Part shown: positions 22,951 to 35,230 of the stretch, piece by piece
How positions within the stretch are numbered: the stretch's first letter is position 1
Layout: every line of letters begins with the position of its first letter
Assembly: GCF_008831285.2 (NCBI RefSeq)
Contig: NC_045140.1
Location: forward strand, 22,338,131-22,402,130
DNA from: Nymphaea colorata
Lineage: Eukaryota; Streptophyta; Magnoliopsida; Nymphaeales; Nymphaeaceae
Direction of reading: 5' to 3'
Length of the DNA stretch: 64,000 nt
Made by a program: the position numbers and the translations under genes
Notes under the pieces: generated by a model
The model's input: only the letters and a program-made list of their open reading frames with translations
What the model was told of the DNA's origin: nothing
Database searches by the model: none

Positions 22951-25900
22951 TTATTTTGCTCCTGGTGGTGTATTATGAATGTTCTGCAGCTGGGGTATGA
23001 ATGTCCATACTCGAAGAGCAGCATCATTTCCATCTGAGAACAATCGATATGCACATTTTATTGCATAAACATTCCCTTCAAACTTAGCCATATTTCTCCA
23101 GGGGACACAAAAAGCCTTTAGATCCTGTAAACTGATAGGAGCTAGTCTCCAAATACCCAAACCATTAACTATAGAAACCTTCCTGACCCGTCGTGTCTGA
23201 CAAATTATTAACGACGGAGGCTTCTTAACCTATTACACAGAGTATATATATTGGAGCTAACTGAAATGTGGGTGATTGATAGCCTAACATCGGCCTCAGA
23301 AATTTTCATATCCACTATAGCTAGTGGAAAGCATCAACATATGATTTATCGTCATTGACCACAACTGGTAATGTGAACTGTCGTTCATTTCAAGCTTGAA
23401 TATTCCCGACTTATTTCAATGTCTGTGAAATATGGTGGAGTCTTCTTTGGTCCAATTCTCTGGTGGCCACATGCAGATCAAGTATGATCCCTGAAAAGAG
23501 CATTGCATTTGTATCACTAGAGCCACTCTGTCGTCCCACAAATTTTCAATTAGTTGTCTGAAAAGGAACAGAATGAGTTTTTCCAACGCAAATTTCATCT
23601 CCTTCTTATGCTGAATGCCCGGGTATTTTTAATATTGTCGCTGTTGATTTTTCTAGTGATTTTGGTAGCTCAGCATAGAGGTGGCAACAGAATATAGTTA
23701 CATTTCTGCCTGGCGCACTATGAAAAAGGATGAAGAAGAAATTGAAGAGATGATATGGATTCTTGTGGTTAAGTTACTAATTTTTGTGTTTGCAAGTTCC
23801 TAGGCATTTGAGTCTGTTCATGTGGTCCTCAGACATGGGAGTGTTTTGGAAAGAAAACTGTCATGCTCCTAGTGAAGTTCAATATTTGGCGATTATCTTT
23901 AGAACTATATTGATGAACATGGCTCCACTGCTTGCGGCAACGTGGTTGTCCTTTATTATTATTATTATTATTGTAACTATATTATTAAACACAACAGCTT
24001 CATTTACTTCACATCTGGCAAATTTGATCTTTAGTGCTACGCATCAGTGCATAATATAACTGGGGCAAAAAAAAGGTACCATATTTGGGCATACAAATTT
24101 ATTTATTTTTGCTTACTTTCTCTGGCCTCTGTGAACGGATTGAGCTTGGTGGTCTTCCGAACTCTCAGTATCACCTGTACCATCAAAGAGATTCGTGAAT
24201 TTTCTCAAAGGAATAAATGGATGTGAAATATTCTAAGCCATATGTTAGTGAAACTGATTTTAGAGCGCCACAGAAATGGTTCATACAGTAATTATTGAAC
24301 CACCAAAAAATCTGTTTGGCAGTTTTAATGAAGAACAAACTGGTGCATCTATTTAGTGTGTATATCTACTTATCTATCTGTCTGTCTGTCTATCTTCAAA
24401 GGCTCCTTGGGCAGGGCCACCTCTTCTTTAGATTGAGAGTCCCTTCTGGTGGTGCAGGTTGGAAAATAAAAGGCTAAGCATGTGTCGGCCTGCCTCTTTT
24501 TTGAATGAATCCTTACTGTCTTGGCTCATGATGAAGGAGGGTCTTACAGTCAACTTTCAATTTAGTCATTAAGGTTCATGCTCTTTCTGGATATTATCAT
24601 ATAAAATCCACATCTAGTTGTATCATACTACATTTTGGATATTGTAACTTGAATCCTTATTATAGTCGGCGCTGTCAAGGGGATCTGTTGTTTATACATT
24701 CATTTTCTAATTTCTTTTTCTAGACTTGGACGATTAGAAATAGCTTCTACTAGATGAACTGGACTGGATTTTTCTGTTGTCGAAGCCCTGATTGCAGACA
24801 CGGAAAGGTGGTCCAAGACAGTTATCTGACCTTGGCTTCCATGCTGAGTTTGCACTTTCCTGTCCATTCATCGCATTCCACAAAATTCAGAAAGTGTCTC
24901 ATAGGCTGATGTGTGTGCAAAAGTAACTTGAACAGAACAGGAAAAAGAAAAAGAGCAGGATGGTGCTTTGCCATAGTCTGCCACTGCTTGCACTTATAGG
25001 GTGCCTCTGCTGTCCGAGAGAGAGGGAGAGAGATAACGATGATGACAGGTCCCAAAGGGCCGGCGGCACATTGGGATCTTCCCCGCTCTTCCCTTCCCAA
25101 GCTCCCCAGAATAACGGAACACACTTGTATGGCTCTTGATTGATGATCCCGGTCATAAGCAGGGAATGGAATTTAACTTCAACTCGACCAAAGGCTACAA
25201 GTTTCTTAGACAAGACGAAAAATATTGTTACCATTTCTTGTCACGACATTGAGCTGGGTCTCACATGCAAGAACGCTCGTACCCTTGAGGAAGTCAAAAC
25301 ATATGGTATCTTGTGGCCTTGCCTCGCTGTCGATTCCTGATCGAGTGTTGTATTGAAGAAGCTGCACAATCTCATCTGCACTTCTCGCGCCACGTGTTCT
25401 GGTCGCCGTTCTTGCCCTCAGTGTTGCTGCTCCTCTCAAGGCTAATAATAAAAACAACCAATGTTAAAATCAATACAAAAAACTAATAACATATGCATGC
25501 TTTCTACTTTATATTCAGCAATTCAGGCGTTGAAATTTCTCAGGCATGGTTTTTAGGTCTTGCTATGGATTGAGTGCACATTTTGATATGCTTGAACCAA
25601 TCTACGACTTGTGTCACGATTTTGATCTTTCCTGATCTTGTTGAGTGTTAGTGTCCGGCAAAATGTGAAATGCTTTTGATTTTCATTACATGTAGCAGCT
25701 GCTGCAGTGAGAGTAATGACGTCGCCAACATCTTTAGCTGTTAATGCAGATCCTATTGCTGATCCCAGTTGGTCTTTCTTGGCACCCATGGTCTGAGCCA
25801 CTTCCACGCACTGAGCTGCGACAAGGGCAGCAGCAGAAGCCAGAACTGCATCTCTGGCATTGTTGGCCTCTTCCTCATCATCTTTGCCCTGCCGTTTCTG

Positions 25901-26964
25901 TTGATGCTGGCCACGGTTACTCTTCTTTCGGACGTTTTCTGCCGCAACTGCTGCAAGTACTGCCGCCACACCTGCAACTGATATAGCTGCATGCACCTCT
26001 GCTTTTCGGAGTCTGGTTTCTTCCTTCCTCTTTCTCTTTATCTCTTTCAACCACAGCCATATGGACTGTCCTCCAAAAAATTTTGCTAGTGTCTGCATCA
26101 TTTATTAGATGATAAAAGAAAGCCAGAATTAGCATATGATGTTTGGCAGTTTGGATTTGATGAAAACTTGTCTTCCACTGAAGAAACTAGCTGAAAGTTT
26201 GTGACGTCGGGTAGACTTGGTGGTGGTGGTCAAAAAGGCATTTGAAAAGTTTGTGCTTGTCTTAATTGCATTTAGTTGAGGAAATTGTGTTCTGTTGGCT
26301 TTGTGCTCTGAAGTTTTGTCGGAATTGGTATATGAGGTGTTCTGGGAATTTGGTTTATTTAAATCTAAAAAAGTCAGCATGCCACAGATAATCTGTGATG
26401 CAAGATGATTTTCTTTGAAACTAGTGAAAGCAACAAAAATAGGTAGAATGAGATACTTGCCCATTTCTTCCTGAAGCATCGATCAAGGTTTAACTCTGGG
26501 TGAATTGTCTGTTGCAGCCATATCCATGACTTTGAATATGAAGAAAAAGAAGAGAAAGTGAGGAAAAATTATGCGCACGTAACTCCGACAAATAAACATG
26601 GAAGGCTGGGAAACGCTACCTTCAGGTCGTCCGTTTGCCATAAAGGTACGGAAGTATTGTCATCTACGATTACCGTCCTATCTTTGTCCTGCTGGCCAGA
26701 GCGCTAGAAAATCAATGTACTTGAAAAATACAAGATATAATCTTGGACGCTTGCTATAGACATGCTTACTTGCTGTGAAACTCTCAACTGAGTGGCGTAC
26801 TTCTTAATAATGTTTTCTTCAAAGGCCACTTGTTTTCGAGGATCATGAGAATTTGCAGCTGCCAGCGAACGGAAGACTTGAATTACCGAATTTCGTGAGA
26901 GAAAATCCATCGACTCGAACGGGACGCCTGGTGTACAACATACTTTGGAGTACTTGGAATCCAT
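22951..26964 (-). CDS. VAN3-binding / FORKED1-like protein (auxin canalization domain plus PH-like domain)
   Basis: Family members bind the ARF-GAP VAN3 and guide PIN-dependent auxin flow and vein patterning at the trans-Golgi. Exons on the minus strand: 26964-26770, 26691-26620, 26508-26457, 26085-25690, 25441-25232, 24174-24117 and 23146-22951. Phases agree throughout and give about 392 residues. Residues 19-26 (MDFLSRNS) match the N-terminal signature usually read as MEFLSRSW. Residues 108-238 carry [12 protein letters not shown], then [18 protein letters not shown] and [15 protein letters not shown], the core of the auxin-canalization domain. [10 protein letters not shown] (240-249) begins the next conserved block. 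The last exons should be the PH-like domain but are diverged. The 24174-24117 exon can also be read in another frame that looks more like a PH strand; that reading needs an extra exon I could not find and a last-exon acceptor at 23141. Family call is good, the C-terminal structure is tentative. Confidence 0.8.
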
Positions 26965-29045
26965 TGGAACAATTAAATGAAAGGTTTGGCCTTGGAATAG
27001 GGGGAAGGTGCTGCCTAATGGAAAAAGCAAGATGGGTATTTACACATCTGACAGCCTCTCCTCTTGAGACAGAAATCACTACTCTTAACTTGGGATCTGT
27101 GACTGGAGATTGGGTATATATATCTTCATTTTAAAGAATCAACAGCATTTGAGAAATATTAAGATGAGAAGGAATCATTGTAAGCTATGTCGACCATGAT
27201 TGGATAATGGAATCCATTAATTGAATAATCCCAAAAGGTGAATGCCAGCTACTAGGCCTCCACTTTTGTTACTAACTTTAGTGGCAGTCTCAAAACTAAT
27301 ACAAAACATCACTAAAGAACTACTTGTTTTCAGATTGGATAATCTTGCTTTTTCAGTTCAGGTCTGTTGAGATTTTTTAACTTTGTTGAAGTCCACAGGG
27401 AAAGAAGAAGAAAAAGAAAAGGTAACTATTTTTGTGAGTTGGATCCCTGGGGCTCATGATGGCACAGTGGTAGCCTGGCTCCACCTTGATATTTGTTTAG
27501 TACCCAAAAAGCTAGACATGCGCGCATGAATGATTGAGATTGTTCACAGTGGAGGGGCATGGCTGCTACGGAGCTTCCCTTTGGAGGATCATGTCTATTA
27601 ATAACGCTTGTTTTTTTCCTGTTGCCTTTTGTGACCGGCTTTGTAGCTCGTGTGGCCCTTGTCCCAGCTGTTACAGATATTTTTTGAAACTCTAGCTTTT
27701 CATGCTCAATAAAATTCCCGATAAATTTCAATTCATTACTCTTGAAATCTTGCTTATTGACACTGTTGCTAGCTTTTACATTTTTTATCAAAATCTATAG
27801 TGTCGGGCAAAAGATAGTTGAGATTCTCAATAAGAAATGCTCCAGATAATAATGTCTTCTTTCTACTTAAGTTTGACGCCAATCCATTGAAAATGTAATT
27901 TCTTAAGGTCTAAAAAATGTATTAAGGGATTAAGCAATTTTTTTTCTCATAGATGTACGCCCTTTCAGCGGAGCCACGTAAATTTGCCGCCTCGCTCCAC
28001 TTCGAGTCTTTCTTTCTTTGAATCCTTATTATTTACTTTTTTCATAAAAAATTCCACATCTTCCATCTTCTTCTAAGTTTTTGTTTAGCTTTTCCTTTTC
28101 TTCATAAAAACGTTTCAATTACCAGGTCTCTAGCACAAGTGGTTCCAGGGCCAAATTTTACGGCATTTTCTCCTCCACTTTACGTAAGAGATATTGAACT
28201 TCTTCCTGGTCTACCGATCGGATCCAAGTCACTGTTTCACTCCATCCTGCTATTTTCTTTTCGATTCGTTCAGTTGGAAAATGTCCTCGGTTTTTTTTTC
28301 TGTCATTTTTATTTTAAATATCTTAATCTCTTAGACAACTGATCTGATATAACTACACGACTGATCTCTCGGATCCACGATCCACATATAGCTAGAACTG
28401 CTGATCTAACCATAACGTGGCCAATTGATCTTATAGGGTCACTAGTCTTCATTAATTTGTGAGGAATTAATTCGCCAGTTTTTGTGTGTAAGGTAGGTTG
28501 ACCGACTAGTTTATGGCAAGAGATATACCCTAAATACCAAAAATTTGAACCAGATTCAAAGGCCTGAACCCCAGCTCACCTAAGGCCAGAATACAGGAGC
28601 TTCATTTGATTACAAAATGCATATAGTTATTGGGTACTTTATTAAATACAAGGTACCCAAGGGCCGCCAAATAATTGTTGGGTACATAATGTCTATTCTG
28701 TAAGCCGTTACTTGGAATGCCTTGCTTGTTTTTCCTTCCTAACAGCTTGTTAGGAAGCCTTCAATGAAGTGTTATGAGATAACTTTTCTGCTCTCTCTAT
28801 CTCTCGCTCTTTTCAAATACTCGAAACGCTTCTAAGGAACTGTTTCATGGAAAAAAGCTTATTTTAGCCTTTTGATTCTGGAGACTAAAAGTACAAAGTT
28901 ACCATTTTTCGATTGGTGCTTGTCACAATGTTGTCCCTGTAAATGTAGATATGGCAGATGGCATTAGCTGGCTATTTATTAATAGATCGGTTTGTGGCAA
29001 TTTAACTATCTGTGTATTGATTGACCATTTGTTTGTAAAATGCTG

Positions 29046-29070
29046 TATATATATATATATATATATATAT
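29046..29070. repeat. (TA)n microsatellite
   Basis: About 25 bases of uninterrupted alternating T and A, seen directly. Confidence 0.9.
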
Positions 29071-29488
29071 CCTTGACGTGTTTGTATAACTGCTGAGTGC
29101 AGGAAATATCATTTTCTTACCTATGTAGCACACCAACTTGTATTTTTCTATGTACGGATACGTATCCTCTGCAAAATGTCTTTTCAGACAAAGCTTCTCG
29201 GGTTTGATTGAGACATACGGGGTCAGAAAACCATTTAGAATGGCTGTATACTTGTAGTATTCAATAGAGCATAACAGTTCCACAAATTTTATATGGTGTT
29301 TGGTGCAGTGTAGCTAAAATGACATGACAAATTAAGGAAAAAAAATAACTTTTTATCTAAACATGAAGAGATAAAAAAGAATCTTTTTATCAAAAGGAAA
29401 AAAAAAAAAAGATCCTTCCCGAAGCTCAATTTGGAAAACAAAGAAATAATAGCATTAAGAATGTCAGATGACCCCTTGACATGAAAAC

Positions 29489-29494
<6 letters not shown>

Positions 29495-29538
<44 letters not shown>
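29495..29538. repeat. Compound (AT)n(GT)n microsatellite
   Basis: About 28 bases of AT dinucleotides continue into about 16 bases of GT dinucleotides. Transitions of this kind commonly arise by slippage after a point mutation. Confidence 0.9.
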
Positions 29539-29601
29539 TAAATTAGTCGCGGGCATCATATATATTGTCACCTAATTGTTAGGCAAGTGGGGGACATCAA
29601 G

Positions 29602-30000
29602 TTATTTTGGCTTTAGTCGGCTTTGCAACCATGTTATTGCTGTCAGCTGACGAAGGAAACTTCTGTTAACAAATTTTGTAAGTCTGGTAGGTGAGAACAT
29701 ATGCTGGATATTCCTGGAACTTCCTGACTTTGATGAACGGCGTGTCGTTGAATAGACTCCTGATCTACAAGCTATCCAATTTAAAGAAGCAGACAGCTCT
29801 TTGAAACGTCCCAATCCAAAATTGAACAGTTCACGTGGTAACGCATATAAGAACCCATCGCAGTTGATCAAATACTGATGCATGACAACGACCGAATGGA
29901 TCCATATGCAGAGTCTGTCATAATCGAACGACGTATTCATGCTTCCTATTGCAGGCTTTAAAATTTTTGAAGAAAACTTTTGTAACTTTTGGCCTGACAT
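29602..30000 (-). CDS. Unrecognised open frame of 132 codons
   Basis: An uninterrupted minus-strand frame with a mixed composition (segments such as DYDRLCIWIHSVVVMHQY near residue 30 and LPRELFNFGLGRF near residue 55). I recognise no domain, signal peptide or repeat. It is among the longer open frames in an otherwise empty region. In sequence this AT-rich a frame of this size can arise by chance, so it is a candidate only. Confidence 0.15.
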   Translation of the reverse strand: MSGQKLQKFSSKILKPAIGSMNTSFDYDRLCIWIHSVVVMHQYLINCDGFLYALPRELFNFGLGRFKELSASLNWIACRSGVYSTTRRSSKSGSSRNIQHMFSPTRLTKFVNRSFLRQLTAITWLQSRLKPK

Positions 30001-30670
30001 GCACGCATTCCCTCGTTGATTAATTCAATGAAAGCCATCTGAAAAAATATCGTCCCGCTCGCTTCTCTTTTTCTAGAAATTCGGATCATACTTAAAAACC
30101 TTATAATTCAAAATCATACTGTGCGTAATTTGCATTGTTTAAGTTCTGTTCTCCCAGGAAGTTTTATATACTAAATTTTCTCTTGCCCAACAAGTCATCT
30201 TGGCATAATCTAATTAATGGAGCTAACCTAAGCCGGCGTGCCATGTGTGTATATGTATAGAGGGCGTGTTTGGATCTTAGATTGTGAAGTGATCTAAGAT
30301 TTTAAGATCTTAAATCGAAGGATTTTAGATCTCCAACTGATTTCTAACAAGGATCTAAAACATTTGAAAGATGCAAATATTGCGCCACCCGTTTGCAAAC
30401 TTTGCATCTCAAGATCCACGGAATTCAAGTCAGACCGCCATCCCCTCTGACTTCAGATCTATGAAATTCAAGGCATAATGGTGACCATAAATCCATGTTT
30501 CGTCTCAAGCATGGGCCTTAAGCAGCCCCTTATATGATGATGAATATGAGCATATAAAAACGGAAATGCCAACTTTGAAGCAGTCTCAGGCGTACTTATG
30601 GACAACCATATTCTAAAGAAGGCTTGCAAGTAATCGATCAGCAGGATGGGTTAATTCTGATCCTTGTTAG

Positions 30671-30726
30671 AAGGTTTGCTTGAACCTAGTCCAGGACCCA
30701 CAGGTTTGGTTGAACCTAGTCCAGGA
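30671..30726. repeat. 30-bp tandem repeat, two copies
   Basis: AGGTTTGCTTGAACCTAGTC at 30671 recurs with one mismatch at 30701, and the match continues through CAGGAC. The period is 30 bp. Confidence 0.85.
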
Positions 30727-32447
30727 CAGAAAGGCCTGGCATCTCAAGCATCACAAGTTCTCTAGCATGGGCATGTTTCAGTCCGCACATTAATTCTGAT
30801 CCTTGATGAGCATATTCTCTCTTTCTCTCAACCAAATCAACAATGCAGATGAGATTTATATGGTGAAAATTAAGTAAATAGATTTGGTATTCCTTTAATA
30901 TCCGCATATTATAAATGAAATTCTTTCGACGCCAGCTAGATCCTTGCATGCAAACGTATATCTCCCTCTCTCCCGCCTCCGCTTCTCTATCTCTTATGTA
31001 GCAACCTCATGGGCCTCTGCCTCTTAAGCAACAACCTCGTGGGATTGACGTTTAAGATCTGAAAGGCTTCTGTTCATTTACGTTCTCTAGCCTCTAGCCA
31101 TCTGTTTTTGAGACGTGAGCCAACAAACTTGACAGGAGGCGTCGAGAAACAAGAACAGAGCCTTCCCCACCATAACAGCATCATCTATAACTGCACAAAA
31201 GAGCAGGCTTCAAGAGGCATATTGTAGCTGCCATTGAGGAAGATATTTATTTCTAGTTCAATTTTCATTGGTACTATTCTTCATCTTAAATGGTAGGATG
31301 CAATATTTAACTTTAAAAGCGCATTGTTGCTATCACTGACATTGATGCAGCCCACAAAAGATGCAAGGACAAATGTGAACCACTTCAAACACGTCCAATA
31401 TTCACCTCACCTTGTAATGATCTTCTAACATTATTTTTCTTGATTAAAATCTCCTTGCAACGCACGCACCGTTCGATCAAATCAGTAGCAATAGCATGTT
31501 GATGAACTTGCACACCGGCGCCAAACACATACAAGGAGCTCAAAAGCTACATGGAAAAGATCCCAAAGAACGAGAGAAGAGTTGACGGTTCAGGAGGAGA
31601 AACCGGCAACATCGAATGTAGCTTCGAAACTGGAGCCAATTTCTAACTTCGTACAACCACTTCTCCCTGGGAATGAAAATTAATTGCCAAACATAATCTA
31701 TACCATTGGTTTCAATAAAATAGGTATGATCTGAATCAGATACAGTAATTTTGCAAAGTAAAACTTAGAAATTTAACCTGCAATCGACAGCGGGCTAAAC
31801 GATTTTACTCTCGAACTAGTCTGCTAATTGTACATGCGTACTTCTTGTGGAGGGGAGAGAGAATGATTGGTTGGTAAATGAGAGAAGAGGCGTCTGCATG
31901 GGATCAGTCTGAAGAGAGATAAATAGCAGCAGCGGAGTTCGTAGAATCATGTTCAGTATTTGACCATACATTTCGTACCGGCACTTAGAAGTCCTACATT
32001 TTAACACCTTTTCCCGTACCTCCTTGTTCTCTTCTTCGAGGCTTACGGGCATCTGCACGTGAACCACCATTTAATTCTTGTCTTGCTGTCCATCGCTTCC
32101 CATGTCTTGTCCATTTCATCCCATGCCCTCTCTCTGTGTTGGGTGCCTCTTTCATTTGCTTATTGTCGGTAAAAGGCAGAATCGGAGTCCACCTCTTGGG
32201 ATTTTGCTGCTTGGAAATTTTGCTTGGATCATGATCATCTCCAAGGCTAAGGAGAAAGTCCATGATAAAAGGCCCAGGTGCATATCATTCTCTTCACTGC
32301 TAAATGGTTTCTGGTCTTTCCTTGGCTTCTTGTGACAAGGGAGAAACCACGAAGTCCCTTTTTCTTATGGTCTAATTAAGGTATCTTAATTTTGCAATTT
32401 TGAATTATGACAACATATACTTTCTCTTTTTTTTTCCCTAAGAGAGT

Positions 32448-32500
32448 GATTTATTCCACCACCCTTAAAAGATCGATTTATTCCACTACCCTTAAAAGAT
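32448..32500. repeat. 27-bp tandem repeat, two imperfect copies
   Basis: GATTTATTCCACCACCCTTA at 32448 recurs at 32475 with one mismatch and the same following AAAAGATC. Confidence 0.85.
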
Positions 32501-34865
32501 CCACTATGCCCTCCATTCTCAAAGTTCATAGAGCTTGAGTCATGGCTTATTATGGTCTACTGAAACGTGACAGCAACCACCCCAAGTTTTCAACCCAAAT
32601 CTCTTTATGAGGTGGACCACCTTGCTGTCAAGTGCCTTACAACCCCATTGAGGGACTATATATACCTTTTCTGCACCATTTTCAATACCTTTCCAGATTT
32701 TTTCTAGAAAAAGTTTTTTCCATTCACCTTGAGATTTCCTTTACTAAGAAACACCCGAGAACGAGAATTTCTGGTGCCCAATTCAGTGTGAAGCTCACGC
32801 TAAGAAATTGAGATAAAAGAAAGGGAAAATATCATCCATCAAGAACTGAGATTTGACGCTCACACTTACATTAGAGTGGTAGATCTAAAACTATCTGCAT
32901 CGCCAATGCCAGAGCTCTGATCCTCAATTTGATCAGTTTTGAAAACCAATTGCCAGCGAGAGCCGTGACTATCTAAAAATTGGACCACAAGACTTATGTT
33001 GAAAAGGATCGACAATTTATTGCATATGCTTTCATTGCCACAATCTGATAGAAGTTCGCTTAAACCCCAACTTGCCTATAAAAGACAAAATCATTTTAAG
33101 TAATACACATGTCCAAATAATCGGAAGGGAATAACCATCTTGACTTCTCTCTCTCTTGATATAAATACTTTCTTTCAAACACAGGTAGAAGGCCCAAACG
33201 AATAGTTGTTTTTCCTGTTTTCATATTTACTCACGAGGTGTTCATTTCTAGGGATGTTATTCGAATCAATTTGCAAACTTCACTTTGTTCATTCATCGGA
33301 TGGAATAATTTGCTGCCCACCATTGCTATACCTAACCTCCCAACAAGAGCTCTATATGACTAGCATTCTAGCATACAAGGCTTAGAAACGAGGTCAAAAC
33401 TTTGGTACGTATGATCTGCCTGTACCCAAAAGAAGAACTTCTTGTTGCATATGAGGACAGCACATTTGAACCCACCATTGCAAATGCATCGTCTAGCTAA
33501 GCATGAAGCCATGAACATCTGTTTCTACTTTCCTTGGACACCATGTCGACATGTCCAATTTAAAGCCTGTGAAGCATTCTTGGCATTTCTAAATTTACCA
33601 TTTTCGGGCACAAAACTTTCCTTGGATTCTAATAACGGGCCAGGGCTTTTCTCGCTGTAATTTTTTCTCCCACAGAAAATGCAGTGTCCATGACCTTTTT
33701 TCAGTATAGTGACGAATAATATCAGAATACACGCTACGAGGGCCTGGAATACTATCTTTGGCCGTTGCTTTTCTTTATTTTAGAACAGATAAGACAGTGG
33801 TGGAATTTTTTTTAAGGATTCAGTGGAGGGGGACTTGGATCCGCTCCAGGGGATATAAACAACACAATTTCCTTGCAAACAATTGGAGTTGCATAGGACT
33901 ATCAGAGTATGCCAAGAGTGGGACTTCAAGTATACAGTACTTTAACCGGTGGCGTCATAATAAATGAAGCATGAACACTGTAGTAAATCTTTTATGGACT
34001 CAAGCAGTCTCTTACCTTGATCTGGTGCAACTTGCTTAAAGAAATTTTACAAGTACCAGCTGCTTGTCTACTCTACTTAACCCTATTTACTCTTCAAGAG
34101 TTTGAAGTATCGTGACAGAGAATTTGCAGCATGAACTCGGTGATGTTCTTTACGCAAGTGATAAAGAACAACTAGATAGTTCCGGCCTACGACTAATTTG
34201 AGAAAGGACCTCAAATACCAAATGTATATTATTCAGTTTGTGAAAATTGCACGATCAAATTGCTTACAAGCATCTAGTCAGACTCCTTCGGGTTATCTTG
34301 AAAGCATTCTCTGTTCTAAAATGACAGATGTCAAAGGACTTACGCCTAAAGATATGCGAAACAAGGATGTCGGAAAACATGCATTTTACGGGATGGCTAA
34401 TTCGCCACTTCAGGAAAAGTTGGCGGTTTGTTTGTTGATAGAAACAGGGGAAAGGGAAAAAGAAAAGAAAAAAAGCCCAGATCTGAATCGGTTGTGGAAC
34501 TTAGGATCCTTATAGCAAGGAAAGCTTTCTGGTTGCCACATTGCAGTACTAGAAGGTAAACAGCATAGGACTTCTTACAAGATCAACAGTGTGAACCCGC
34601 AAGATTACTAGGTAGAAAAGAGAACCTGGAAAGATTGGCAAGGAGATCATGGAAACTTAACGTTTCCTTCTTCAGTCTTCTGCTGTTTTCTGTTTATGCA
34701 TGTAAAAACGTTATTCACAAGCTCTGGAAATGAAGAGCGGCCCACATTGACACCAAATTTACTGTTTTGTAGATCCAAGCTGACACAGGATTAAACTGAA
34801 ATATTGAACACCTGAACAAGAAAGCTGTTCTTATTTGTTGTTAGACCGTTTTCACATATGTGAAG

Positions 34866-35126
34866 TTACAAACCATACATATTGCAGAGGCGTTGCATGA
34901 GTGTCACTTGAACTTGCAGAAACATGATGTAATCTGCTGTCCTTCCATATATAGAACCCGCATCCAGCTTTTGACATCCCGGAACTATTTGCTCAAGCTT
35001 TCGAATTCGCCCTCGTATCGACTGCTGAGACGTCCTCCTGTTCCTTCTAAATGCCATTGCTCTTTCCTTCCTCTTGTGTCTTGAAGCGCTCATGAGCTTG
35101 GGTCTCCTGATAACTTTCATGATCAT
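34866..35126 (-). CDS. Atypical (non-DNA-binding) HLH protein, UPBEAT1/IBH1-like
   Basis: Single-exon 86-residue protein. The basic N-terminal third is rich in Arg and Lys (about 6-40) but lacks the His/Glu/Arg pattern that contacts E-boxes. It is followed by a helix-loop-helix: helix 1 RIRKLEQIVPG (about 40-50), a short loop, and helix 2 GRTADYIMFLQVQVTLMQRL (about 61-80). TADYI followed by a hydrophobic heptad is typical of UPBEAT1, IBH1 and related short HLH proteins, which sequester other bHLH factors or regulate growth and redox genes. Length fits this class. The call rests on the helix signature, and the subfamily is uncertain. A second HLH-like gene lies 7.4 kb away at 42559-43074 on the other strand. 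Confidence 0.8.
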   Translation of the reverse strand: MIMKVIRRPKLMSASRHKRKERAMAFRRNRRTSQQSIRGRIRKLEQIVPGCQKLDAGSIYGRTADYIMFLQVQVTLMQRLCNMYGL

Positions 35127-35214
35127 GTCAAGAGAACTATGACAAGCGAAAAATAGGAGTGGCTATCGTAGAAAGAATAGGCTACAGGCTTGGGATAGGA
35201 CAAAGAGCAATGGG

Positions 35215-35230
35215 ATATATATATATATAG
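35215..35230 (-). promoter_or_regulatory. Possible TATA region of the HLH gene
   Basis: An AT-alternating run lies 89-104 bp upstream of the ATG at 35126 on the minus strand, a plausible TATA distance for a short 5' UTR. It could equally be a microsatellite. Confidence 0.35.

Larger units (their letters stand above)
26965..29601. other. Intergenic sequence
   Basis: The first few hundred bases are the probable promoter of the VAN3-binding-like gene. A 121-codon minus frame at 27426-27791 is unrecognised. TA runs are listed separately. I see nothing else. Confidence 0.4.
30001..34865. other. Intergenic sequence
   Basis: No gene could be supported. 30260-30540 begins with GGGCGTGTTTGGATC, a sequence type common at the ends of plant MITEs, but no matching inverted end was found. 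Two short tandem repeats are listed separately. Open frames at 31994-32263 (minus), 33442-33660 (plus) and 34198-34515 (plus) carry nothing recognisable. Confidence 0.4.

Noticed and set aside
25744-25986. Plus-strand open frames over the VAN3-binding-like exon
   Set aside because: They are antisense shadows of the well-supported minus-strand exon 26085-25690.
27460-27490. GATGGCACAGTGGTAG resembling a SINE A box
   Set aside because: No B box follows at a proper distance.
27426-27791. 121-codon minus frame
   Set aside because: No domain, start context or homology recognised; likely a chance frame.
30260-30540. GGGCGTGTTTGGATC, a MITE-type end
   Set aside because: The opposite end does not show the inverted sequence, so the boundaries cannot be set.
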